From contig NZ_CP089848.1 in assembly GCF_021266465.1 (NCBI RefSeq), forward strand, positions 2,914,001 to 2,978,000: a DNA stretch of 64,000 nucleotides. Reading direction: 5' to 3'. The notes under the pieces were generated by a model. That model saw only the letters and a program-made list of their open reading frames with translations, was not told the DNA's origin and did no database searches. How positions within the stretch are numbered: the stretch's first letter is position 1; every line of letters starts with the position of its first letter. Below are positions 27,426-34,885 of this stretch, piece by piece. The DNA is from Paralcaligenes sp. KSB-10 (GTDB taxonomy: Bacteria; Pseudomonadota; Gammaproteobacteria; Burkholderiales; Burkholderiaceae_B). The position numbers and the translations under genes were made by a program.

Positions 27426-28295
27426 ATGAAATTTTTCGACAGAATAGCTAAAAATCCCAGAAAGCTGACTCAGAATGAAACCACGCTGGTCAATTACATA
27501 ATTTCCTGCTATCCGCAGGGAATTCTCGACTCTGCAACATCTATTGCAAAAAGTGTTGACGTCAGTCCTTCCACGGTCGTCCGCTTTTTCTCAAAGCTGG
27601 GTTACAGCTCGTTTGCCGAGGCCCAACGAGAAGCACGCCTGGAAATTTCCTCGAAGCTGGCATCGCCCTCACAACGCGCAAACCTTACCATCAAGAACGC
27701 CCATTCGCTGGATTCCGTTCTTGACAATGCCTTTACCTTCGACAAGGAAAACCTCAACGCTACTCGTGAAGCCATCAACATCCATGATTTTCAAGCGGTC
27801 GTCGATACTCTTACCAAGCCAACTGCCGGTCGAATATATATCGCGGGCTCAAAGAACAGCTATGCTGTGGCCCACTATTTGCACACGCATTTGAATATGT
27901 GCATTCCCAATGTGCATCTGCTGGGTGCCGACGATACCCTGCTGGCCGACAATTTGCTGTGGGCATCCGGCCAGGACATATTGCTGGCCATTACAATACG
28001 GCGCTACTCAAAAGTCATTACGCAAACAGCGCAGCACTTCAAGCAATTGGGCGCCAGCGTGATGTGCATCACCGACAGCCCCCTGGCCCCGATCGCCGGC
28101 TTGTCGGATCACCGCATCCTTTTCCAGACCGCCAGCGCCTCTCCCTTTGATTCTTACACTGCCGCGTTCAGCCTGTGCAACGCCCTGGTGTCGGCGGTTG
28201 CCTGGCGCCGCAAAAAAGAAACGGAAGCGCTGCTCAAGCGCGGCGAAAAACTCTGGAATCACTTCGACGTTTTCATCGAGAAAAAAGGCGCCTGA
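27426..28295 (+). CDS. RpiR/MurR-family transcriptional regulator with SIS domain
   Basis: 289 residues: N-terminal HTH_6 (LTQNETTLVNYIISCY; SIAKSVDVSPSTVVRFFSKLGYSSFAE, residues ~13-65) and a C-terminal sugar isomerase (SIS) domain (GRIYIAGSKNSYAVAHYLHTHL; DILLAITIRRYSKVITQTAQHF). SIS regulators sense phosphosugars or related acids. It is placed between two minus-strand catabolic operons; palindromes TGCAAT-N4-ATTGCA lie in front of it and in front of the distant Bug-hydrolase-SDR operon, so one regulator probably governs both. Sequence composition is slightly more AT-rich at the start than the neighbours. Confidence 0.9.
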   Translation: MKFFDRIAKNPRKLTQNETTLVNYIISCYPQGILDSATSIAKSVDVSPSTVVRFFSKLGYSSFAEAQREARLEISSKLASPSQRANLTIKNAHSLDSVLDNAFTFDKENLNATREAINIHDFQAVVDTLTKPTAGRIYIAGSKNSYAVAHYLHTHLNMCIPNVHLLGADDTLLADNLLWASGQDILLAITIRRYSKVITQTAQHFKQLGASVMCITDSPLAPIAGLSDHRILFQTASASPFDSYTAAFSLCNALVSAVAWRRKKETEALLKRGEKLWNHFDVFIEKKGA

Positions 28296-28301
28296 TGCGC
28301 C
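28281..28301 (-). terminator. Intrinsic terminator of the Bug-hydrolase-SDR operon
   Basis: Read on the minus strand: GGCGC, 5-base loop, GCGCC, then six T. It lies 10 bases after the SDR stop codon and overlaps the 3' end of the RpiR gene on the other strand. This is the clearest intrinsic terminator in the window. Confidence 0.65.
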
Positions 28302-28310
28302 GGCAGCTCT

Positions 28311-29132
28311 TCAATATGCGGAGCGTCCGCCGTCCGCGGGAATGGCGGCGCCCGTAATCATGCGCGATTCGTCGGATGAAAGGAATAAGGCAATATGGGC
28401 GATATCGTCTGGTTCGCCGAACCAGAACGGGTAGACCTTGATTTGTTCGTCAACCTGCATTGCATCCGCACTTTGTCCGGGTTGCCCTGGAACGCCATAA
28501 GTCCGCCGGATCCGCTCCGTATTCACGCGACCCGAGCAAATGGCATTGACACGCACATTATGCTTTGCGTATGTACCGGCAAGGGTTCGCGTCAGGGAAA
28601 CAAGGGCACCCTTCGCCGCGGCATAAATGTGGGCCTTGCCCGAACCCCGCAAGGCGGCGCCCGATGACATATTCACTACCGTGCCGCCGCCGGAGGCGAT
28701 GATAGTCGGAATGGCATGGCGGCAGCTTAGTATCGTGCCGCGCACATCAAGCGACATCGTTTGGTCCCACACCGACAAGTCCACTTCGGTTACCGGAGCA
28801 TCTTCGGGCAGCGAGCCGCCTGCGCAATTGAAAAGCGCATGCAACCCTCCAAAACGAGCCACGGCGGCATCAACAACCGCTTTGACGCTATCTTCGAGCA
28901 ACACATTGGTGTGAACGCCGATGGCTTGCCCACCACCGGCGATGATGTCGTCGGCGACTTTCCCGGCGGCTTGCTCGCGTATGTCGCCGATCACGACACA
29001 GGCACCCGCACGCGCAAACATGCGTGCGGCGGCTGCGCCAATACCCGTACCTCCCCCAATAACCAGAGCGACTTTGCCGCCCAGCCGGCCTGCTGCAGAC
29101 GAGGGGGAGCGCTCATTTTCAATATTTTCCAA
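28311..29132 (-). CDS. SDR-family oxidoreductase
   Basis: A classical SDR of about 273 residues: VIGGGTGIGAAAARMFA, NCAGGSLPEDAP (NNAG variant), NMSSGAALRG, active-site YAAAK, and C-terminal TGAAIPADGG. No ATG fits; two in-frame TTG codons are available and TTG 29132 has GGAG 8 bases upstream, while TTG 29138 is only two bases from it. An ATG overlapping the Shine-Dalgarno is in another frame. It is the last gene of the Bug-hydrolase-SDR operon and is followed by a strong terminator. Probably oxidises the hydroxy compound released by the hydrolase; substrate unknown. Confidence 0.85.
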   Translation of the reverse strand: MENIENERSPSSAAGRLGGKVALVIGGGTGIGAAAARMFARAGACVVIGDIREQAAGKVADDIIAGGGQAIGVHTNVLLEDSVKAVVDAAVARFGGLHALFNCAGGSLPEDAPVTEVDLSVWDQTMSLDVRGTILSCRHAIPTIIASGGGTVVNMSSGAALRGSGKAHIYAAAKGALVSLTRTLAGTYAKHNVRVNAICSGRVNTERIRRTYGVPGQPGQSADAMQVDEQIKVYPFWFGEPDDIAHIALFLSSDESRMITGAAIPADGGRSAY

Positions 29133-29205
29133 TTGCAATGCTCCATCAAATGAGGACGGTTGCAGTCAAGCCTCAGGGCTCTCATTCCTGATCGTGCGGG
29201 AAAGT

Positions 29206-30000
29206 TCAGCCGCGCCGCGCGAGAAACTCCATTAAATCGTCGACGCACCGCGATGCGTAGCCATCGCAGATATTGTGTGCCGAAGTGTCGTAGTAGATTA
29301 CCTCGGAGCCCGCAATACGGCGCCGCATGTCTTCGTATGCACTGGCATGTCCGATCTGCTCTTTGCCCGCGGCAACGATCAAGGTAGGCGCCTTGACGAC
29401 AGACAGCTCCTCCATGAAATCATGGGTACACATGTGCATTACAAAACGAGCGATGAAGGCGGGGTCATTGGAACCCGCCTGCTCGATAAACCATTTCACC
29501 AATGCGGGATCGGCACTGGAGTCGAAGCGCTCCTGGATCGTATCGGACAGGAATTGCTTGAGGCCTATCTGCTTTATTTTCGGCACCCACGTCGGGGCGT
29601 GGCTGTGTTTCAACCCCGGTGTAGACGCGAACAGCGACAGCGTTTTGACTCGCTCGGGATGATGAATGGCCAGTTGCTGCGACACATAACCGCCCGCCGA
29701 ATTGCCCACTATGTGGGCTTGCTTGGCGCCCACCAGATCGAGCACCGTGATGGCATCGCCCACCAGTTGCGACAAGGAAAATTCACTATCGGGATCGGGA
29801 ATCTGTGACTCGCCATGGCCACGAAGATCGAGCCGTACGACTCGATATTTCCGAGCCAGGCGAGGAACCCACTGGAACCAGCGCCGCGAGCTGCCCATGG
29901 CTGCGTGCACCAGGAGCAGCGTGTCCGGTTTGCGCCACGGATCAGTGAAGTCATCGACTTGATAAGCTATCTTGAGGCCGTCTTTGGTAAAGGTTTGCAT
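29206..30000 (-). CDS. Alpha/beta-fold hydrolase
   Basis: 264 residues. Oxyanion segment LLVHAAMGSSRRW, nucleophile elbow GNSAGG with Ser101, acid loop near LIVAAGKEQIG, and the catalytic histidine in SAHNICDGYA. The arrangement is like carboxylesterases and lactonases of the 3-oxoadipate enol-lactonase group. It is cytoplasmic. It sits in an operon behind a Bug receptor (106 bases upstream) and ahead of an SDR (67 bases), a set that suggests ester or lactone opening of an imported acid followed by oxidation. The substrate cannot be read. Confidence 0.88.
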   Translation of the reverse strand: MQTFTKDGLKIAYQVDDFTDPWRKPDTLLLVHAAMGSSRRWFQWVPRLARKYRVVRLDLRGHGESQIPDPDSEFSLSQLVGDAITVLDLVGAKQAHIVGNSAGGYVSQQLAIHHPERVKTLSLFASTPGLKHSHAPTWVPKIKQIGLKQFLSDTIQERFDSSADPALVKWFIEQAGSNDPAFIARFVMHMCTHDFMEELSVVKAPTLIVAAGKEQIGHASAYEDMRRRIAGSEVIYYDTSAHNICDGYASRCVDDLMEFLARRG

Positions 30001-30059
30001 AATTTACCTAATGAGAATAATGGCAAGCAGGCATCGAAGCGAAAACGGATGCACCCAAG

Positions 30060-30075
30060 CTGCCTGGCGAGGCAG
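30060..30075 (-). repeat. Intercistronic stem-loop between Bug and hydrolase genes
   Basis: CTGCCT-GGCG-AGGCAG forms a 6-bp stem with a 4-base loop in the 105-base gap, without a T-run. As at 9354, it sits right after a binding-protein gene, so it may stabilise the upstream part of the message; this is inference. Confidence 0.4.
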
Positions 30076-30105
30076 GAATAACCACAGCCGCCCGCCGGCA
30101 TGTCA

Positions 30106-31080
30106 TCACTGAATCGAGATATGGGCGGCCTTGATGACTTCCGTCCACTTTGCAATCTCTTTCTTGTCGAGAGCGGCAAGGTCCTCCGGCGTTCCGCCGA
30201 TCGGTTCGTACCCCAGAGCGGCAACGCGTTTCTTGATATCCGGATCGGCCAGGACGATATTGAAATCCTTGTTCAGGCGCAGTACCGCGTTCCGTGGCGT
30301 ACCCTTGGGCGCCAGAATCTGCCAATGTGTGCTGCTGTCCACACCCGGCACACCCGCCTCGGCAAATGTAGGCACGTCGGGCAATGCCGCGTTGCGGTGC
30401 GCTCCCGTGACGGCAAGTGCCCTGAGCCTGCCCCCTTCAATAGCGGGGCGTGCCGAGCTTATGCCTGTAAACGTCAATGGCACCTGATTGCTTATCACCG
30501 CGGCAAAAGCTTCCCCGGTGCCCTTATAGGGAATATGCGAGATCTTGACTCCGGCAGCCAGATTGAAGAGCTCTCCCGCGAGATGCGTGGATGCGCCATT
30601 TCCACCCGATCCATAAAACAGACTGCCGGGCTTCGCTTTTGCCATGGCTATGAGCTCTTGCAAATTCTTGGCTGGCAACGATGGATTCGCAACAAGGATC
30701 ACCGGGCCCGCGGCAAGATGGACCACAGGATCAAAACTCTTGACCGAATCATAGGGCAGGTTCGGCCGCAGACCTGGATTGATCATGAACGTGGAATCGA
30801 CCATTAAGATGGTATAGCCATTGGGAGCCGACTGAGCGACAAGCTGGGTGCCAATAATGCTGGAACCACCTGGCTTGTTCTCGACCACGATTTGTTGGCC
30901 AAGCAGGGCCGATAGCTTCGGTGCCATTAAACGAGCCAGGATATCCGTGCCCCCGCCCGGAGCGAAAGGCACAACCAGACGAATTGGCTGAGAAGGCCAA
31001 TCCTGGGCCGAAGCGAGCGATGAAAAAAAGAAACACGCGGCAAATAGCCCGCTGCAAAACCTTGGAAATCGGATTTTCAT
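30106..31080 (-). CDS. Bug/TctC-family receptor
   Basis: 324 residues from ATG 31080 (GGGAG 8 bases upstream). The signal peptide ends near LASAQDWP. Bug motifs: QPIRLVVPFAPGGGTDILARLMAP, GGSSIIGTQLVAQSAPNGYTI, LFYGSGGNGASTHLAGE, HIPYKGTGEAFAAV. It is the first gene of the operon with the alpha/beta hydrolase and SDR, behind a promoter region with the TGCAATGATCATTGCA palindrome, which ties it to the RpiR regulator. It presumably binds the operon's substrate in the periplasm; membrane partners are not encoded nearby. Confidence 0.9.
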   Translation of the reverse strand: MKIRFPRFCSGLFAACFFFSSLASAQDWPSQPIRLVVPFAPGGGTDILARLMAPKLSALLGQQIVVENKPGGSSIIGTQLVAQSAPNGYTILMVDSTFMINPGLRPNLPYDSVKSFDPVVHLAAGPVILVANPSLPAKNLQELIAMAKAKPGSLFYGSGGNGASTHLAGELFNLAAGVKISHIPYKGTGEAFAAVISNQVPLTFTGISSARPAIEGGRLRALAVTGAHRNAALPDVPTFAEAGVPGVDSSTHWQILAPKGTPRNAVLRLNKDFNIVLADPDIKKRVAALGYEPIGGTPEDLAALDKKEIAKWTEVIKAAHISIQ

Positions 31081-31224
31081 CTTTTCTACTCCCGATTGAA
31101 TGCTGAATTCAGCAGCATGAGTGTGTCGAGGCATCTCAGTTTCAGAGCAAGACCTTGCGTGCCATGGCCAGTGATAAAGGCTTACAGCAATGACGCAATG
31201 AAATTATCATATAAATTTATATTA

Positions 31225-31240
31225 TGCAATGATCATTGCA
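31225..31240. promoter_or_regulatory. Candidate RpiR operator, site 2
   Basis: A perfect 16-base palindrome TGCAATGATCATTGCA in the AT-rich region 145 bases upstream of the Bug start. It shares both 6-base arms and the 4-base spacing with the palindrome beside the RpiR gene at 27314. Confidence 0.6.
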
Positions 31241-31336
31241 ACACAAAGTGTGCGCAAGGCCCAGGCAGCGCGAAGCCCAATGGACCAGCGGCCGGTTTTA
31301 TCTTGAAGGGAGTAAGCGGCGTCCGCCGCCCCGCGA

Positions 31337-32422
31337 CTAGAAACCCAGGGCGACGGCTAGCCCGCCGCCGGCAATCCCGAAAATAACTACCGCGGCGCTC
31401 ACCGTCGCCAGTTCCCTGGGGCGGAACGATTTGGCAACCATGACCAGAGAAGGCAGGCTGATCGGCGGCAGGGTCATCAACAAGGCTCCGGCGGGGCCGG
31501 CCGCCATACCCAGCGACAGCATCGCCTGGATGATCGGTATTTCCCCGGCCGTTGGGATCACGAACAACGCGCCCGCTACCGCCAGTGCGCCGATCCAGAA
31601 CAGGTGATTGCCGATATCCGCGCCAATATGCGGGAACAGCCATGCGCGGGCCGCGCCGAGCAACAAGACAAGAACGATGTATTCAGGCACAAGGCGCAGG
31701 GCCATGCGAGCCAGAATCCGGCCCCAACGTGCAAAGGCGCCTCGCCAGTAAGAGAACGCCTCTTGCGGCACATCTTCTGTAAACAAGCGTGCCGCGCGTT
31801 CTCGTTCGATGTCGGCCTCGGCGGGCTTGATCATTCGGTTAATCAGATAGCCGGTGCCGAACACCATGGGGATGCCCAAAGCCAGGCGCAAGGCCGCCCA
31901 GTGCCAGCCCAGAACGAAACCCATGAAGACCAGCGTGGCCGGATTGAGCACCGAGTTCCCAAGCCAGAATGCCAGCGCGCCTCCGGGCGAGGCATGCCGT
32001 TCGCGCAACCCCGCGACGACAGGCGCCGCGCAGCACGTGCACATCATTCCGGGCAGCGCCATCATGCCGCCCGCGGCCACGCTGCCAAAACCGGTTCCAC
32101 CCAAGGCTTTCGCAACCCAATGACGCGGCAGCAGCGCCTGAACCGCCGAACCAAGCAGCAGTCCCAGCACCAGCGCCTGCCAGATTGCCTTGCCGTAGAC
32201 CAGAGCGTAATCGAACGCGGCCTTGAATGACGGCTCGGGCGCGCTGGCGGCGTTGCCCATCAGAATCGATGTCCCGATCGAGTGGCTGTCCGCGGCAACG
32301 AAGGCACGGTTGTAATACGGAAACCATTTGACGTAGAACAAGCCAACCAGCGCAATCAATACAAAGACTGCCAGCCCAATGACAGGGCTGGGAGACTCTC
32401 GCGAGTCGAGCGTGTTTTTCAT
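31337..32422 (-). CDS. Membrane permease of the ArsP/DUF318 type
   Basis: A 361-residue protein with about 8-10 hydrophobic segments in two halves. The first half carries PGMMCTCCAAPVVAGLRERHASPGGALAFWLGNSVLNP (cited by its motifs CTCCAAP and GNSVLNP), the second TAGEIPIIQAMLSLG, typical of the permease family that includes the organoarsenical exporter ArsP and other predicted efflux permeases. The cysteine pair in CTCC could bind metal or thiol-reactive cargo. ATG 32422 lacks a clear Shine-Dalgarno; a TTG at 32461 is an alternative. It stands alone on the minus strand. Cargo unknown. Confidence 0.8.
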   Translation of the reverse strand: MKNTLDSRESPSPVIGLAVFVLIALVGLFYVKWFPYYNRAFVAADSHSIGTSILMGNAASAPEPSFKAAFDYALVYGKAIWQALVLGLLLGSAVQALLPRHWVAKALGGTGFGSVAAGGMMALPGMMCTCCAAPVVAGLRERHASPGGALAFWLGNSVLNPATLVFMGFVLGWHWAALRLALGIPMVFGTGYLINRMIKPAEADIERERAARLFTEDVPQEAFSYWRGAFARWGRILARMALRLVPEYIVLVLLLGAARAWLFPHIGADIGNHLFWIGALAVAGALFVIPTAGEIPIIQAMLSLGMAAGPAGALLMTLPPISLPSLVMVAKSFRPRELATVSAAVVIFGIAGGGLAVALGF

Positions 32423-32618
32423 GAAGGTGTTCGGCCCAAGATTGATGATGTGCCAGCCCAACGCGCGCCGACGCAGCGTATTCTACATCGGCTGCGGGGG
32501 TGGCTATGGGTGCGGGCCGGGACGAAGATTGATCTTGCAAGCAACGCCGGGATATCCCGCATCCTGTAGAATGCTTCCAGCAGCATTTTGCAATACCATT
32601 CATTCCGCACTCGACCTC

Positions 32619-33362
32619 ATGTCCATACGCGCAGTTATTGCAGCCTTTGTCCTATGCACACCTGTTTTCGCGCACGCGGATTGCACGGCACACCTGAATG
32701 AGTGGGCGCAAGCATTAAGCCCCGGTCGCACCATCGATGCCAACAATGCCGCCTGCAAGGCCTGGCCCCAGAATCCGGCGCAAACACTTGCCGTTTTGCC
32801 CCTGCCCCAGAAAGGCGCCACAGAGGACAAAACGGTCTACGATGTCCAGGTACTCGTGGCGGACAGCAAGACAGGGGCAATCATCGCCCACAGCTACGAA
32901 CCGTCCGCCATTACCTCAGATGCAATCAGCCTGCGGGGCATTGCCCTGGACACGGCGCACTGGCAGCTTGCACCTCACGCACTCGCCTTCGGTGTGCGAA
33001 AGAGCTACGAAGGCTCGTCGCGAGTAAACCCCTTCGCGGCCACCACGCTCAGCCTTTATGTTGTCGACGGATCCAGCCTGCGCAGAGTGCTCGCCAATCT
33101 GACAACACAACAGGGCAATGGAGAGTGGGACGGCAATTGCGCCGGCCAATTCTCCGATACCGCCCGCGTGATCTCAATCGGCCCCGCCGGTCAGGGCGGT
33201 TATGCAACGCTGCATATCAGCGAAAAGACCGTTGACTCGACCCATGCCGAGGCCGCAGGCCAATGCGCCACGAAAAACAAAGCGGCCAAGCAGGCCAATG
33301 TGACACTGGCTTATGACGGCGCGCACTACGGCGTCCCGGCCGCTCTGAGATTCGACCAGTAG
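32619..33362 (+). CDS. Conserved periplasmic protein of unknown function
   Basis: 247 residues beginning with a Sec signal peptide (MSIRAVIAAFVLCTPVFAHA, cleavage before DCTAH). The mature part is about 228 residues with four or more cysteines (DCTAH, AACKAW, DGNCAGQ, GQCATKN) that may form disulfides, and beta-rich segments (TVYDVQVLVADSKTGAIIAHSYEP; TLSLYVVDGSSLRRVL). I do not recognise the family. It is not obviously linked to its neighbours: it is divergent from the permease and followed by a decayed regulator. The frame is open upstream, but ATG 32619 gives a clean signal peptide. Confidence 0.7.
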   Translation: MSIRAVIAAFVLCTPVFAHADCTAHLNEWAQALSPGRTIDANNAACKAWPQNPAQTLAVLPLPQKGATEDKTVYDVQVLVADSKTGAIIAHSYEPSAITSDAISLRGIALDTAHWQLAPHALAFGVRKSYEGSSRVNPFAATTLSLYVVDGSSLRRVLANLTTQQGNGEWDGNCAGQFSDTARVISIGPAGQGGYATLHISEKTVDSTHAEAAGQCATKNKAAKQANVTLAYDGAHYGVPAALRFDQ

Positions 33363-33364
33363 TT

Positions 33365-33721
33365 CTGCCCCGGTTCGCCTTCTTCAGGCGGCTGGCATGC
33401 ACCGCACCAAGCTACATCGAACGGCATGGCGCGGCGCTGCACGTGCACGGCACGTTCCGGACCGATGACACAGAGGCCCTTCTACAGGCGGCCGTGGAAG
33501 GTCTTGGCATAGTGCATCTCGCCAGTTGGCTGGTGAACGACATGATTGCCTGCAGCCGCCTTGTATCGCTTTTCCCGGAGGCATCGCCGCCCTTGCCGAA
33601 GGAACAAGCGGCGATCCATGCGGTACGCCTGCCGGGCCGCTCCCACGCAACAAAGGCCAAATTGTTTGCTGCACATCTCAAGCACGCATTTGGAGACCCT
33701 GCTTACTGGGATCGCGTCTAG
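33365..33721 (+). pseudogene. LysR-family regulator remnant (effector domain fragment)
   Basis: The frame, with no start until 33443, reads RLACTAPSYIERHG, then runs straight into LHVHGTFRTDDTEALLQAAVEGLGIVHLASWLV (cited by TDDTEALLQAAVEGLGI) and ends SRLVSLFPEA, ATKAKLFAAHLKHAFGDPAYWD. This is the second half of a LysR effector-binding domain. The DNA-binding domain is missing, and about 30-40 residues normally found between YIERHG and the TDDTEAL segment are deleted. It is thus a decayed regulator, not a small functional gene. The next gene, a Bug receptor, may once have been its target. Confidence 0.75.
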
Positions 33722-33835
33722 AACGGCCAGAGCAGTTCACTACGGCGCACGTACGTCATCTTGCTTTCGATTAAAGATTTCAGTACATTGAATAGCTATC
33801 AAATACGTCTTGCCCGCGCCAGCCTGAAAAGTCAC

Positions 33836-33851
33836 GGCGCCTTAAGGCGCC
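33836..33851. promoter_or_regulatory. Perfect 16-bp palindrome before a Bug gene
   Basis: GGCGCCTTAAGGCGCC is fully self-complementary and lies 31 bases before the Bug ATG at 33883. It could be an operator or, in RNA, a hairpin next to the ribosome-binding region. There is no clear Shine-Dalgarno in front of that ATG. Confidence 0.4.
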
Positions 33852-33882
33852 AATAAGCAATAACTATACGCAGAGACAAATC

Positions 33883-34857
33883 ATGCATGGTTTTAGATCG
33901 GCGCTGAGTACCCTCGTCATGTTTTGCGCGGGGGTCGTCGGCACTGTGCCGGCGCACGCCGCGACCTATCCCGATCATCCTATTCGCCTGATCGTCCCAT
34001 TCGCCCCCGGGGGCGGCAACGATTTCATCGGACGTTTCATTGCGCGGCAATTGGCGACCATTCTGGGCGGAAGCGTCGTGGTCGAGAACAAGCCTGGCGC
34101 CGGCGGGATGCTGGGCGTCAATGACGGCGTCCGCGCGCCTGCCGACGGCTATACCCTGACGCTGATCTCGCTCAGCTACACCGTCAACCCCGCGCTGTAC
34201 AAGCTCAGCTACGATCCGGTCAAGGGCATCACGCCCATCGTGCAGATCTCGCAAGGCCCGCTCGTCATGGTGGCCACGCCGTCCCTGCCCGTCAAGAATG
34301 TGCAGGAGCTCATTGCCCTGGCCAAGTCCGAACCCGGCAAGATCAACTATGCCTCGTCCGGCGTGGGCAGCATCATCCACCTGGCCAGCGCCTATTTTGC
34401 GAGCATGGCCGGCATCGAATTGACACACGTACCTTACAAAGGCGGCGGCCCTGCCATGACCGACACGCTGTCGGGGCGAACGCAGTTGTTTTTCAGCAGT
34501 ATTCCCGAAGCATTGCCGATGATCAAGGCAGGTAAATTGAAGGCGCTGGCGGTTACCACACCACAGCGCAACGCGACCTTGCCCGACGTGCCCACTTTCG
34601 CCGAATCAGGCCTGCCGAATTACGATGTGACCTTGTGGCATGGACTGATCGGGCCCAAGGGAATGCCGCAGGACGTGGTCATGAAAATCAATCAAGCCGT
34701 TCAGAAGGCGCTCGAAACGCCGGAAGCCATCAAGATTCTTCGCAATAGCGGCTTCACACCGGCCCCGGGTACACCCGATCAATTTCGCGACAAGATCGCC
34801 GACGGCGTGCGCTTGTGGGGCAAAGTCGCACACGACGCGGGGGTAAAGCCGGAGTGA
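33883..34857 (+). CDS. Bug/TctC-family receptor
   Basis: 324 residues; signal peptide to VPAHAATYP, then HPIRLIVPFAPGGGNDFIGRF, GAGGMLGVNDGVRAPADGYTL, INYASSGVGSIIHLAS, HVPYKGGGPAMTDT. It is a complete periplasmic receptor, but it stands alone: the gene before it is a decayed LysR fragment and the gene after it is a ClC channel on the other strand. Its ligand and membrane partner are unknown. Of the seven Bug receptors in the window it is the only one with no enzyme gene in the same operon. Confidence 0.9.
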   Translation: MHGFRSALSTLVMFCAGVVGTVPAHAATYPDHPIRLIVPFAPGGGNDFIGRFIARQLATILGGSVVVENKPGAGGMLGVNDGVRAPADGYTLTLISLSYTVNPALYKLSYDPVKGITPIVQISQGPLVMVATPSLPVKNVQELIALAKSEPGKINYASSGVGSIIHLASAYFASMAGIELTHVPYKGGGPAMTDTLSGRTQLFFSSIPEALPMIKAGKLKALAVTTPQRNATLPDVPTFAESGLPNYDVTLWHGLIGPKGMPQDVVMKINQAVQKALETPEAIKILRNSGFTPAPGTPDQFRDKIADGVRLWGKVAHDAGVKPE

Positions 34858-34885
34858 GCAGCAGGGACGCTCGGCGCGAATCGCC

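Noticed and set aside
33443-33721. A 92-codon small gene
   Set aside because: It is the tail of a LysR effector domain; similarity extends upstream past the ATG, so it is a remnant and not a new small protein.
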